From: Cyclobacteriaceae bacterium
Lineage (GTDB): Bacteria; Bacteroidota; Bacteroidia; Cytophagales; Cyclobacteriaceae
Assembly (NCBI GenBank): GCA_016787725.1
Contig: JAEUTZ010000005.1
Coordinates: 1-64,000 of the forward strand
Reading direction: 5' to 3'
Length of the DNA: 64,000 bases
The notes under the pieces were generated by a model that ran no database searches, was not told where the DNA came from, and worked only from the letters and a program-made list of their open reading frames with translations. The translations under genes were made by a program, and so were the position numbers. Positions 46,095 through 55,013 of the stretch are shown piece by piece; the stretch's first letter is position 1; each line of letters starts with the position of its first letter.

Positions 46095-46874
46095 CTATAA
46101 ACCTTGTGCCTCCGCGATAAGTTCGGCCAGATCCTTCACCTTAACCTCCGCTTCCTTTTCTTTGTTTTTCACCCCATCCGTCATCATGGTCATGCAAAAA
46201 GGACATGCTACTGCAATGGTGCTTGCTCCGGTGGCCAAGGCTTCTTCGGACCGTAAAATGTTAATGTCCTTATTTCCCTTCTCGGGTTCTTTAAACATTT
46301 GCGCGCCCCCAGCACCACAACACAACCCGGTGGTGCGACAGCGCTTCATTTCAACCAGATCGGCATCCAGTGCCTGCAATACCTCACGCGGAGCCTCATA
46401 TATATTGTTGGCCCGGCCGAGATAACAGGAATCGTGGTATGTGACTTTTTTTCCCTTGAATACTCCTCCTTCAATTTTAATTCTCCCATCGCTGATTAAT
46501 TGTTGAAGAAACGTAGAATGATGGATCACCTCATAGTTTCCCCCTAGTTCCGGGTATTCATTCTTAATGGTATTAAAACAGTGCGGGCAAGCGGTTACGA
46601 TTTTTTTAATGTTATACCCATTCAATACCTGAATGTTGCTCATCGCTTGCATCTGAAAGAGAAACTCATTGCCGGCTCTGCGGGCGGGGTCGCCCGTACA
46701 GGCTTCTTCCGTACCCAACACCGCGAACTTAATTCCAATTGCGTTCAGGATTTTTACAAAAGCTTTCGTCACCCGCTTGGCGCGATCGTCAAATGAACCG
46801 GAGCATCCAACCCAAAACAAAATTTCAGGTGATTCACCTTTGGCGGCCAACTCGGCCATGGTTGGTACATTCAT
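46095..46874 (-). CDS. CCG-domain Fe-S protein (HdrB/GlpC-LutA type)
   Basis: A 259-residue protein with two cysteine-rich CCG domains: ILFWVGCSGSFDDRAKR and CPHCFNTIKNEYP in the first, LCCGAGGAQMFKEPE and VACPFCMTMM in the second. These bind a [4Fe-4S] or catalytic cluster as in heterodisulfide reductase HdrB, GlpC and LutA. It is encoded 42 bases after the membrane Fe-S subunit at 46917 and the two probably form one electron-transfer complex linked to quinones. The donor and acceptor are unknown. Confidence 0.9.
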   Translation of the reverse strand: MNVPTMAELAAKGESPEILFWVGCSGSFDDRAKRVTKAFVKILNAIGIKFAVLGTEEACTGDPARRAGNEFLFQMQAMSNIQVLNGYNIKKIVTACPHCFNTIKNEYPELGGNYEVIHHSTFLQQLISDGRIKIEGGVFKGKKVTYHDSCYLGRANNIYEAPREVLQALDADLVEMKRCRTTGLCCGAGGAQMFKEPEKGNKDINILRSEEALATGASTIAVACPFCMTMMTDGVKNKEKEAEVKVKDLAELIAEAQGL

Positions 46875-46916
46875 GCTTTAGTTACTCGTTATTGGTTATC
46901 GTTGATCGCTAGTATA

Positions 46917-48224
46917 TTATTGTTCTTTGGCCCAGTTAAACCGATCCGCAGCGGAAAACTTCCAGGGAGCAAAGCTGGTTTCAATATTTTGAAACATGCT
47001 GTTCCATTGTGCCGGAGAACCAGACTCCTCCATCGCTACGTACCTTCTTAATTCCAAAATTATTTCCAACGGATTGATCATGACCGGGCAAGCTTCCACG
47101 CAGGCATTGCAACTGGTGCAGGCGTTGATCTCCTCTTTGGTGATGTAATCATTCAACAACGTCTTGCCATCGTTCAAACCGGCACCTCCAACGGCCAGGC
47201 TCTTGCCTACTTCTTCCAGCCGGTCGCGGGTATCCATCATGATTTTTCGGGGCGAAAGCGTTTTGCCTGTTAGGTTAGCCGGACACTCCGCGGTGCATCG
47301 GCCGCATTCTGTGCAGGAATAAGCTGCCATCAGGTTGGTCCACGACAAATCGTTAATGTCCTTGGCTCCAAACCGGCCCGGTTCACCGGCAGGAGTTGTC
47401 ACCGATTCAAGACCTAACATGGATTTTACTTCGCGGGTAACGACCGGCATATTATTAATATGACCTTTCGGTTCAAGCTTGGCAAAATAGGTGTTGGGAA
47501 AGGCCAGAAAGATGTGCAGGTGCTTTGAGTACGTAACATAAATGGCAAAGCCCAGGATGCCAACGATATGAAACCACCATGCGAGGCGTTCCACCACCAT
47601 GAGTGCGGGAGTGCTGAAATTTTGGAAAAGTGGAATCAGGTAGGCACTGAAGAAAAGCGTGCCGGTATTTACATAATGCGCATCCCGTGTCTGTAAGATC
47701 TGGTCGGTGGCATTCATGGTGAGGATGGCCGTCATCAAAACAATTTCTATAAACAAAATTAAATTGGCATCTAACCTTGGCCATTGGGTCATTTCTGCTG
47801 ACCAGAAACGGGCGAGCTTCAGTACATTTCTGCGCAGCAGGAAGAAGATGCACGCCAGCAAAACAGCTACGGCCAAAAATTCAAACAGGTTCATCAACAC
47901 ATTGTAAAATTCACTCAGGTACGGTGCAAACAGGCGGTGTGTTCCCGCCACGCCATCCAACACAAATTCAAGAACCTCGAGGTTGATCACGAGAAATCCA
48001 ACATAAATGAAGAAGTGTAAAAAAGCAGGAATGAATTTTTTGAACATTTTTCTCTGCCCAAAAGCAACCAGGATCAGATTTTGCAGCCGCGCCATCTTGT
48101 CGCCTGAGATTTCCGTTTGCTTACCCAATTGGATGGTGCTTCGGATTCTCAGGATCCGTTTCCGGATCAGAAAGACTGCAACACCCAGGGTGATGATGAA
48201 GACGATTTGTTGAAGCACTGCCAT
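46917..48224 (-). CDS. Membrane Fe-S oxidoreductase subunit
   Basis: A 435-residue protein. Residues ~1-270 hold five or six membrane helices like NarI-type quinol-oxidising cytochromes; His residues could carry haem b. Two ferredoxin-type clusters follow: CTECGRCTAECP (~300) and CTSCNACVEACP (~355). With the following CCG protein it forms a two-gene module resembling HdrDE/DsrMK. The physiological partner is not known in Bacteroidota. A tRNA-Phe gene follows on the other strand, about 147 bases upstream of its start. Confidence 0.88.
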   Translation of the reverse strand: MAVLQQIVFIITLGVAVFLIRKRILRIRSTIQLGKQTEISGDKMARLQNLILVAFGQRKMFKKFIPAFLHFFIYVGFLVINLEVLEFVLDGVAGTHRLFAPYLSEFYNVLMNLFEFLAVAVLLACIFFLLRRNVLKLARFWSAEMTQWPRLDANLILFIEIVLMTAILTMNATDQILQTRDAHYVNTGTLFFSAYLIPLFQNFSTPALMVVERLAWWFHIVGILGFAIYVTYSKHLHIFLAFPNTYFAKLEPKGHINNMPVVTREVKSMLGLESVTTPAGEPGRFGAKDINDLSWTNLMAAYSCTECGRCTAECPANLTGKTLSPRKIMMDTRDRLEEVGKSLAVGGAGLNDGKTLLNDYITKEEINACTSCNACVEACPVMINPLEIILELRRYVAMEESGSPAQWNSMFQNIETSFAPWKFSAADRFNWAKEQ

Positions 48225-48306
48225 GATGAATATTTCAGGCGGAAGTTACTGGACGCTTTCGGTTGAACCAATAGTTTGAAACAAAACCCTAAAAATCGGG
48301 GCCTTG

Positions 48307-48337
48307 TTTGCAGCAACGTGAAATTTCTATACTTTTG
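48307..48337 (+). promoter_or_regulatory. Promoter of tRNA-Phe
   Basis: TTTG (48307-48310), a 19-base spacer and TACTTTTG (48330-48337) are a perfect Bacteroidota -33/-7 pair. The transcript would start about 28 bases ahead of the tRNA. Confidence 0.85.
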
Positions 48338-48371
48338 TGGCCCATCTGCTTAAATGGGTGGATTTATTGCC

Positions 48372-48444
48372 GGTGACGTAGCTCAGTTGGTAGAGCAAAG
48401 GACTGAAAATCCTTGTGTCGGGGGTTCAATTCCCTCCGTCACCA
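48372..48444 (+). tRNA. tRNA-Phe (GAA)
   Basis: A cloverleaf of 73 bases. The acceptor stem GGTGACG pairs with CGTCACC, the D-arm is GCTC/GAGC, the anticodon stem-loop AAGGACTGAAAATCCTT shows GAA, and the T-loop is TTCAATT. The 3' end is ACAC rather than CCA, so CCA is added after transcription. A terminator follows within 5 bases. Confidence 0.97.
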
Positions 48445-48448
48445 CATC

Positions 48449-48481
48449 AAAAGCCTCAGGAATACTGAGGCTTTTGTTTTT
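48449..48481 (+). terminator. Terminator of tRNA-Phe
   Basis: A stem AAAAGCCTCAG / CTGAGGCTTTT (48449-48459 with 48465-48475) has a 5-base loop and a GTTTTT tail. Confidence 0.85.
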
Positions 48482-48598
48482 ACGGTCTTGCTGACTCCTG
48501 GCGGTAAATCCTTACGCACGCTATACAATATTGTCACGACTCCTTCAGTTTGTATTGATAAGTTCTCCTGATTTCTCAAATTCTATTAATTGACAAAG

Positions 48599-49261
48599 AT
48601 GATAAGGTTGGGAAGCATATTGCTCTTAATTCTAGCCATTAATATCCCCTTATTTAGTCAAAAAGGAAGGGCTCTTCGGGCTGAGGCTGGAGTAAAATTA
48701 AAGGTTTCCTATTTATCACTTTCGGATTTAAACTCAGAACTAACGGCACAGGGATTTCTCCCCTTTGATAATGTAACTGATGAGGTTGAATTTCTTTTCA
48801 ATGTTAAACACGCCAAAGTACCATTTCATGTGCTCTTTGGATCATCCCTTGGAGGAAGTGAGACCCGCGATCAAACGTCTTTCACGGTACTTCGTTCAAA
48901 TTCCTCGTCCATAGGCCTTCTTACTGACTTAATTTTTCACCGGGTTTCAATAAGGCCGCTGGTCGTCTATCAAACTGTAAGACTGGCAGGAGAAATTTAT
49001 ACAGCAGCGACAGGAGTCAGTGCATTGACTACACTTTCCGGTAGTAAAATTCATTACTTCTCAGACGGCCTACGGGGCGGACTTCAAGCATTGATCTACG
49101 TAGGCTCGAGCTACAAATTTTTGATTGGAGCGGAAGGGTGCTACTACTATTTGTTCGATGAAAGAGAATGGCAATTCTATCCGTACGGGATAAACGCCAA
49201 CCTCCCGGCTCCGGCTCAAGGTGAACCTTCTTTTGGATTGGTGTTTATGTACCGGCTTTGA
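48599..49261 (+). CDS. Predicted outer-membrane or exported protein of unknown function
   Basis: A 220-residue protein with a signal peptide (MIRLGSILLLILAINIPLFSQ). The mature part alternates short strands (VEFLFNVKHAKVPFHVLFGSS, TSFTVLRSNSSSIGLLTDL, RPLVVYQTVRLAGEIYTAA) and ends in an aromatic-basic LVFMYRL, like small outer-membrane beta-barrels. The ATG at 48599 is used; a TTG at 48590 would add three residues. Its last 17 bases overlap the BaiN-like gene on the other strand. Confidence 0.7.
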   Translation: MIRLGSILLLILAINIPLFSQKGRALRAEAGVKLKVSYLSLSDLNSELTAQGFLPFDNVTDEVEFLFNVKHAKVPFHVLFGSSLGGSETRDQTSFTVLRSNSSSIGLLTDLIFHRVSIRPLVVYQTVRLAGEIYTAATGVSALTTLSGSKIHYFSDGLRGGLQALIYVGSSYKFLIGAEGCYYYLFDEREWQFYPYGINANLPAPAQGEPSFGLVFMYRL

Positions 49262-50474
49262 TTCGGATTGTGTTGGCTGCCACCCACGCAGTAGTCCATG
49301 CTGCCTGAAAATTAAAGCCCCCGGTTTCACCATCCACATTCAATACCTCTCCGGCAAAAAATAATCCGGGCACTTTTTTACTTTCCATTGTTTTCAAATC
49401 AATATCCGATAAGGCAATTCCACCACAGGTAACAAACTCTTCCTTAAATGTGGTTTTGCCCTGGATGTCGAAAGGACACGCATACACAAACTCAATCAGT
49501 TTGTTAATATGTTTATTCGGAATCTCAGACCATGCTCTGCCGGGTTCAATTTCCGATTTAGCACAAAGAAATTCCCACAACCTCCTGGGCAAATCAAACT
49601 GAGGCGAAGTAACAATTCCCTTTTTACCCGACAGTAATTTCAACTGCATAAGCGTTTCCCGCACCTGCAACTCCGGCAGGCCGGTCCAATTGACAAGCGC
49701 TGTAAACCGATAGTTCTGCTGGTGTAGGTATTCGGCTGCCCAGGCCGATAATTTAATCACGGCCGGACCACTCAACCCCCAATGCGTAATTAACACCGCC
49801 CCGGTCTGTAAAAACTTGGTGCCGGCAATCCGTACTTCTGCCTTGGGTACCGTTATGCCCATCAATTCAACAAACTCTTTAGACGGATCATTAAAAGTGA
49901 ATAGTGATGGAATGGGTGGAACCAACTCATGCCCAAGGTCCACCAACCATTGATAGTTTTCAGGTTTATTGTAGCCACCGGTTGTTATCAATATTTTGTC
50001 AGCTTGATATTCTTCATGACCACAATGGACAACGAATTGATTTAGCGCACGTGAAATCTTCTTCACCTCCATGCCCGTTTTGATTTCTACTGCATGTTCG
50101 TTGGCTGCCTTCAAAAAACAATCAATAATGGTTTGGGAATTATCCGTAACGGGAAACATCCGTCCATCCGCCTCTGTCTTTAGTTGTACACCATGCTTTT
50201 CAAACCAGGACACTGTATCGGCTGCCGAGAATTGGTAGAATAGATTCTTTAGTTGCTTTTGCCCGCGCGGATAATGGTGCGATAATGCAGCCGGGGTAAA
50301 GCAATGATGGGTAACATTGCATCGACCGCCACCGGATACCTTTACTTTCGCCAGTAGTTTGGTTGTTTTTTCTAGGATGAGTACGCGCAGATCTTTTCTG
50401 TTTTCTGCAGCCTGGATGGCCCCAAAAAATCCGGCTGCTCCGCCACCGATTACAATCAGGTCATACGGTTTCAC
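49245..50474 (-). CDS. HI0933/BaiN-type flavoprotein
   Basis: A 409-residue flavoprotein with a Rossmann FAD-binding N-terminus (DLIVIGGGAAGFFGAIQAAE) and KVSGGGRCNVTHHC, the signature of the HI0933 family; C-terminal FFAGEVLNVDGETGGFNFQAAWTTA. Members act as NAD(P)H-dependent reductases in the oxidoreductase fold; the substrate in this organism is unknown. It overlaps lysA by 4 bases (ATGA), so it is the second gene of that operon. Confidence 0.9.
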   Translation of the reverse strand: MKPYDLIVIGGGAAGFFGAIQAAENRKDLRVLILEKTTKLLAKVKVSGGGRCNVTHHCFTPAALSHHYPRGQKQLKNLFYQFSAADTVSWFEKHGVQLKTEADGRMFPVTDNSQTIIDCFLKAANEHAVEIKTGMEVKKISRALNQFVVHCGHEEYQADKILITTGGYNKPENYQWLVDLGHELVPPIPSLFTFNDPSKEFVELMGITVPKAEVRIAGTKFLQTGAVLITHWGLSGPAVIKLSAWAAEYLHQQNYRFTALVNWTGLPELQVRETLMQLKLLSGKKGIVTSPQFDLPRRLWEFLCAKSEIEPGRAWSEIPNKHINKLIEFVYACPFDIQGKTTFKEEFVTCGGIALSDIDLKTMESKKVPGLFFAGEVLNVDGETGGFNFQAAWTTAWVAANTIRIKAGT

Positions 50475-51703
50475 AAATCGATCACGACTTGTCCGCGCAG
50501 TAAATCATCGAACGTGTCGCGCTTGCGTATCAGTTTGGCTTCGCCCTTGTAAATCAACACCTCAGCCGGGCGTAACCGTGAGTTGTAATTAGAGGACATG
50601 GAATACCCATAGGCTCCTGCATTTTTTATGGCAAGAATGTCCCCTTCACGGACTTCGTTTAACTTTCGATCAGCCCCCAACGTATCGGTCTCGCAAATGT
50701 TCCCCACCACCGTGTACACTTTTTGGGTTCCTGTGGGGTTCGAGACGTTGATGATTTCGTGATAGGCCTCATACATCATCGGGCGGATGAGATGATTCAG
50801 TCCTGAGTTTACTCCGGCAAATGTTACCGAAGGCGTAGACTTAACCACATTGGTCTTCACAAACAGATAGCCGGCTTCACTCACCAGGTATTTTCCAGGT
50901 TCAATCCATAGCTCCAGTTTGCGGCCATAACTTTGATAAAACTCCTTGAAAGCCTTCCCTAATTTGAGGCCTAAGTCATAAACATTCGTTACGAGGTCGC
51001 CCGCTTTATACGCTACCTTAAATCCACCACCAAAATCAATGAAGGTTAAGGCAGGGAAATCGCGGGCAATGCCAAAGAGTATTTCGGCCATTTTTAAAAA
51101 CACATCGGTTTCGGTGATCTCCGAACCGGTATGGATATGCAACCCATTTATAACGATCTGATACCGGGTTGCCAACTGCATGATTTCCGGTAGCTGATAA
51201 ACCGAAATTCCAAATTTCGAATTGCTGTGACCGGTAGAAATCTTATAGTTACCACCCGCCATAATATGCGGATTCAATCGCACACAACAGGGCACCGTAT
51301 TCCCGTATTTCTTTCCAAATTTCTCCAGCACCGAAAGGTTATCGAGATTAATATTCAAGCCCAACTCAACACCCGCAATGATTTCTTCAAAATCAACACA
51401 GTTGGGTGTAAACATGATTTCGTCCGGTGAAAATCCCGCTCCTAAAGCCAACTGCGCTTCCTGAATCGACACCACATCCACTCCGGCACCCTGCTGCTTT
51501 ACTAACTTCAAAACAGAAATGTTAGTCAATGCCTTTGCCGCGTACTTGATTTTGACATCGGTTTCTGAAAATGCGTTTTTGAGGCTTTTGAGTTGATTGA
51601 TGATTTTCGATGCATCGTAGACATACAAGGGTGTACCAAACTCTTGGCAGAGTTCCGTCACATTCAGGCCTTGAATGGAATAGGTATGGTTAATCAACTC
51701 CAT
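50471..51703 (-). CDS. lysA: Diaminopimelate decarboxylase
   Basis: A 410-residue PLP-dependent decarboxylase that makes L-lysine from meso-diaminopimelate in the last step of lysine biosynthesis. The N-terminal barrel has the PLP Lys in IKYAAKALTN (~57), HTGSEITETDVF and GGGFKVAYKAG; the C-terminal beta domain holds CETDTLG and GAYGYSMSSNYN with the active-site Cys and Tyr. It is the first gene of a two-gene operon with the BaiN-like flavoprotein. A TATATTTG element lies just ahead. Confidence 0.95.
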   Translation of the reverse strand: MELINHTYSIQGLNVTELCQEFGTPLYVYDASKIINQLKSLKNAFSETDVKIKYAAKALTNISVLKLVKQQGAGVDVVSIQEAQLALGAGFSPDEIMFTPNCVDFEEIIAGVELGLNINLDNLSVLEKFGKKYGNTVPCCVRLNPHIMAGGNYKISTGHSNSKFGISVYQLPEIMQLATRYQIVINGLHIHTGSEITETDVFLKMAEILFGIARDFPALTFIDFGGGFKVAYKAGDLVTNVYDLGLKLGKAFKEFYQSYGRKLELWIEPGKYLVSEAGYLFVKTNVVKSTPSVTFAGVNSGLNHLIRPMMYEAYHEIINVSNPTGTQKVYTVVGNICETDTLGADRKLNEVREGDILAIKNAGAYGYSMSSNYNSRLRPAEVLIYKGEAKLIRKRDTFDDLLRGQVVIDL

Positions 51704-51717
51704 AAAAAATGAAAAGG

Positions 51718-51725
51718 CAAATATA
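51718..51725 (-). promoter_or_regulatory. -7 element TATATTTG of lysA
   Basis: An exact TAnnTTTG on the minus strand, 15 bases ahead of the lysA ATG. No clear -33 element; the leader would be very short. Confidence 0.45.
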
Positions 51726-51785
51726 CTGTTCGCGCCTAAGTTGCTGACGGCTAGTCACCGTTTTTTCTTGCTTATCTTTAGCCCC

Positions 51786-52550
51786 ATGAATTTGTTCTAT
51801 CGTCATTCAGGCTCCGGCCAGCCACTCATTATCCTGCATGGTTTGTTTGGGTCTTCCGATAACTGGTTTTCTCTGGCTAAGGTGTTTGCTGAAAAGTATT
51901 CCGTTTACCTGGTGGATCAGCGAAACCATGGTCAGTCGCCACACACTCCTGATTTTAACTACCAACTGCTAACTGAAGATTTGTATCATTTTATAGAGCA
52001 GCACCGGCTGTTTAAACCGCACCTCATCGGCCACTCGATGGGTGGTAAAACCGCTATGAATTTTGCGGTGAGCTATCCCGACCTGCTCGGCAAACTGATC
52101 GTAGTGGATATCGCCCCAAAACAGTACCCGGTTCATCACGATCATATTTTGGATGGATTACATGCAATTGATTTAGCAACGCTCGCTTCCCGTACGGAGG
52201 CAGACCAGATATTAAGTAACCAGATCCCTGAAGCTGAAGTGCGCCAATTCTTACTCAAGAATTTGTATCGTACCGGGGAAGGAAAATTTCAATGGCGAGT
52301 CAATCTTAAAGCGATTGATGATCATCTTGAAGAAATTGGTGCCGGCATGCAGTACTCAGGTACATTCCCGGGAGCGACCCAGTTTATTAAGGGGGCCCGT
52401 TCTAATTATTTTGCTCCCGGTGATGACGACCTGATCCGGCAGATTTTTCCAGCGGCTGAGATGGTAACTCTGGAAACCGGGCATTGGGTACAAGCCGAAA
52501 GGCCAAAAGAATTTGCAGACACTGTTATTTCATTCCTTGAAAAAAAATGA
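51786..52550 (+). CDS. Alpha/beta-fold hydrolase (YbfF-like esterase)
   Basis: A 254-residue single-domain hydrolase. The oxyanion HG is in LIILHGLFGSSDNW (~18-31), the nucleophile Ser in IGHSMGGKTAMNFA (~84), and the catalytic His in GHWVQAERP (~239). It resembles YbfF-type acyl-CoA or ester hydrolases. The ATG at 51786 (MNLFYRHSGSGQPL) matches the usual N-terminus; the frame upstream lacks conserved sequence. It overlaps the following methyltransferase gene by 4 bases. Confidence 0.88.
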   Translation: MNLFYRHSGSGQPLIILHGLFGSSDNWFSLAKVFAEKYSVYLVDQRNHGQSPHTPDFNYQLLTEDLYHFIEQHRLFKPHLIGHSMGGKTAMNFAVSYPDLLGKLIVVDIAPKQYPVHHDHILDGLHAIDLATLASRTEADQILSNQIPEAEVRQFLLKNLYRTGEGKFQWRVNLKAIDDHLEEIGAGMQYSGTFPGATQFIKGARSNYFAPGDDDLIRQIFPAAEMVTLETGHWVQAERPKEFADTVISFLEKK

Positions 52551-53251
52551 GCCCGGGTACCCTCTACCTGATTCCGAATGTGATTGCCGAAGCTACCCTG
52601 GAAGTTATTCCGCAACAGGTGATAAAAATCCTTCCCGCCATTTCGCACTTTCTTGTTGAAGATGTACGGACTGCCCGCAGGTACCTGAGCAGTTTAAAGA
52701 TCTATCCGTCTATCGAAGCGCTTCATTTTGAAGTATTGAATAAAGACACCCCCGCAAACCACCTTGCCTCCTTGATGTCTCCGTTAAGTATGGGATTGAA
52801 TCTGGGCGTCCTGTCTGAGTCAGGTTGTCCCGGAGTGGCGGATCCCGGAGCACTGGCGGTTGGGTATGCTCATCAACAGGGGATTCGTGTGGTGCCTTTA
52901 GTAGGGCCTTCATCGATCTTGCTGTCGTTGATGGCATCTGGCCTTAATGGCCAGCAATTTGCATTTCACGGGTACCTCCCGGTCGATGCAGTAGCCCGCA
53001 CAAAAAAAATCAAAGAACTGGAGCAAGAGTCAAAACTGAAAAATCAAACCCAGTTGCTTATTGAAACCCCATATCGCAACAATGCCGTCTTCGAAAGTCT
53101 GCTGAAAACACTGCAGAATGAGACTCAGCTAACGGTTGCCATGGAGGTTACCGGCATCTCGGAATCAATTCAAACACGTTCGGTGAACGAATGGAAAAAA
53201 AATAAACCGAATTGGCCTAAAAGTCCTGCTGTATTCCTCTTCCTGGCGTGA
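52547..53251 (+). CDS. Tetrapyrrole-methylase-fold methyltransferase (RsmI-like)
   Basis: A 234-residue member of the TP_methylase superfamily. GVLSESGCPGVADPGALAV (~90-108) corresponds to the RsmI motif SDAGTPGISDPG, and VVPLVGPSSILLSLMASGL and TQLLIETPYRN match the SAM-binding core. It is shorter than RsmI (about 280) because it has no C-terminal extension. It should methylate a 16S rRNA ribose or a related target; the exact site is unknown. It overlaps the hydrolase gene by 4 bases. Confidence 0.85.
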   Translation: MSPGTLYLIPNVIAEATLEVIPQQVIKILPAISHFLVEDVRTARRYLSSLKIYPSIEALHFEVLNKDTPANHLASLMSPLSMGLNLGVLSESGCPGVADPGALAVGYAHQQGIRVVPLVGPSSILLSLMASGLNGQQFAFHGYLPVDAVARTKKIKELEQESKLKNQTQLLIETPYRNNAVFESLLKTLQNETQLTVAMEVTGISESIQTRSVNEWKKNKPNWPKSPAVFLFLA

Positions 53252-53277
53252 TTCCAATAAATCGATGACGCCACTTC

Positions 53278-53306
53278 TTGTCATATAGTCATACTTATTA
53301 TCTTTG
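53278..53306 (+). promoter_or_regulatory. Promoter of metK
   Basis: TTG (53278-53280), an 18-base spacer and TATCTTTG (53299-53306). The leader of about 25 bases is too short for a SAM riboswitch, and none is seen. Confidence 0.7.
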
Positions 53307-53335
53307 CCCCCTTAAATTGAAAACAAAGAAAATCC

Positions 53336-54592
53336 ATGCCTTATTTATTCACCTCCGAATCCGTTTCTGAAGGTCACCCCGACAAAGTAGCGGACCAGAT
53401 TTCTGATGCCTTAATCGATTATTTCTTGGCCTATGATCCCAACTCAAAAGTAGCCTGTGAAACACTGGTTACAACCGGTCAGGTAGTATTGGCCGGAGAA
53501 GTTAAATCGGAAGCCTATCTGGACGTTCAGGACATCGCCCGCGAGGTTATAAAGAAGATCGGGTACACCAAAAGTGAATACATGTTTGAGGCGAATAGCT
53601 GTGGAATATTATCCGCCATTCATGAACAATCTGCGGACATTAATCAGGGGGTTGAACGTAAGAAAAAAGAAGAGCAGGGAGCCGGTGATCAAGGGATGAT
53701 GTTTGGGTATGCGACCAACGAAACGGATAATTATATGCCACTTCCGTTGGAGTTGGCCCATAGTCTTTTGCGCGAATTGGCGGCTATTCGCAAAGAAGGT
53801 AAGGTAATGACCTACCTTCGCCCCGATGCCAAGTCGCAGGTAACGATTGAATACAGTGATGATAATAAGCCCCAGCGCATAGATGCCATCGTGATCTCTA
53901 CGCAGCATGACGATTTCGCAAAAGATGCGATCATGTTAAAGCAAATCAAGGATGATGTTATCAACATCCTGGTGCCGCGTATTTTGAAGAAACTTCCCAA
54001 GCGCGTTCAGAAATTATTTGGCAACGACATTCAGTATCACGTAAACCCCACAGGAAAATTTGTTATTGGTGGCCCCCATGGCGATACCGGGTTAACCGGC
54101 AGAAAGATCATTGTTGATACCTATGGTGGAAAAGGAGCACATGGCGGAGGTGCCTTTTCCGGAAAAGATCCTTCCAAGGTAGACCGTTCAGCAGCGTATG
54201 CTACACGCCACATCGCTAAAAATATGGTGGCTTCAGGCTTGTGCGATGAGGTTTTAGTTCAGGTAGCCTATGCTATCGGGGTGGCAAAACCGGTAGGTCT
54301 ATATGTTAATACTTATGGATCTTCGAAGATTAAAATGACCGATGGCGAGATTGCGAGGAAGATTGAAAAGATCTTTGATATGCGGCCTTATTTTATTGAA
54401 GAACGTTTCAACCTCCGTACCCCCATCTATTCGGAAACAGCAGCCTATGGCCATATGGGTCGCGAGCCGAAAGTGGTAGAAAAGATTTTTAATAAGGGGA
54501 AAAAGAATGAGAAGAAAGTGAAGGTAGAGTTGTTCCCCTGGGAGAAACTGGATCACGTGGATGCCATTAAAAAGGCGTTCAAGCTGAACTAA
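53336..54592 (+). CDS. metK: S-adenosylmethionine synthetase
   Basis: A 418-residue MAT that makes SAM from methionine and ATP. All three repeats are intact, with [18 protein letters not shown] at the N-terminus, [15 protein letters not shown] and [20 protein letters not shown] Bacteroidota-type insertion ([19 protein letters not shown]) lies near the C-terminus. It has its own promoter; the stop codon lies inside a 36-bp palindrome that acts as a two-way terminator. The RsmI-like SAM enzyme lies just ahead. Confidence 0.97.
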   Translation: MPYLFTSESVSEGHPDKVADQISDALIDYFLAYDPNSKVACETLVTTGQVVLAGEVKSEAYLDVQDIAREVIKKIGYTKSEYMFEANSCGILSAIHEQSADINQGVERKKKEEQGAGDQGMMFGYATNETDNYMPLPLELAHSLLRELAAIRKEGKVMTYLRPDAKSQVTIEYSDDNKPQRIDAIVISTQHDDFAKDAIMLKQIKDDVINILVPRILKKLPKRVQKLFGNDIQYHVNPTGKFVIGGPHGDTGLTGRKIIVDTYGGKGAHGGGAFSGKDPSKVDRSAAYATRHIAKNMVASGLCDEVLVQVAYAIGVAKPVGLYVNTYGSSKIKMTDGEIARKIEKIFDMRPYFIEERFNLRTPIYSETAAYGHMGREPKVVEKIFNKGKKNEKKVKVELFPWEKLDHVDAIKKAFKLN

Positions 54593-54626
54593 TAAGTAAG
54601 GGCTCCAATTGGAGCCCTTACTTATT
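54591..54626. terminator. 36-bp perfect palindrome, two-way terminator between metK and the hibernation-factor gene
   Basis: AATAAGTAAGGGCTCC and GGAGCCCTTACTTATT pair around a central AATT (arms of 18 bp in all). It overlaps the last two bases of the metK stop. A and T runs on the outer sides let it end transcripts from both directions. Confidence 0.85.
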
Positions 54627-54638
54627 TATACTGCCGGA

Positions 54639-54941
54639 CTACGCCCGGCCATTATTTACTTTCGTTTTAAATTTCTTGAGCTGAGTCCGCAATGCTTCAG
54701 TCGCCAAATCCGTGGCCGCTTCGAATGAACGGGCTTGTTCCTTCGCAAACAGATTCTGTCCGGGCACGTTCAGTTTAATCTCCACGGTTTTATTTTCTAT
54801 GCCTTCATTGTTCAATCGTAAAAAAACTTCGCCATCCACCAGGCGGTCATAAAAAGTCTCCAGTTTATCCACTTTCTTTTGAATGAAGTCAATTAGTTTC
54901 TGGTCGGCATCGAAGTGAATGGAGTGAACTTGCAGTTTCAT
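54639..54941 (-). CDS. Ribosome hibernation-promoting factor (short HPF/RaiA type)
   Basis: A 100-residue protein that binds the 30S subunit and blocks or dimerises ribosomes when growth stops. The beta-alpha fold starts with KLQVHSIHFDADQKLIDFIQ; FYDRLVDGEVFLRLNN and KEQARSFEAATDLATEAL follow. The short form lacks the long-HPF C-terminal dimerisation domain. It lies 72 bases downstream of the Xer gene on the same strand and may share its transcript. Confidence 0.93.
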   Translation of the reverse strand: MKLQVHSIHFDADQKLIDFIQKKVDKLETFYDRLVDGEVFLRLNNEGIENKTVEIKLNVPGQNLFAKEQARSFEAATDLATEALRTQLKKFKTKVNNGRA

Positions 54942-55013
54942 AGTTAAAAAATTTAGTTAAACATGTTTCATCCGGTTTTACCTGACCACCGGAAGGTCAT
55001 TTATTAGTCCAAT

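Noticed and set aside
53251..53335. Possible SAM riboswitch ahead of metK
   Set aside because: The leader after the promoter is only about 25 bases, too short for any SAM aptamer.
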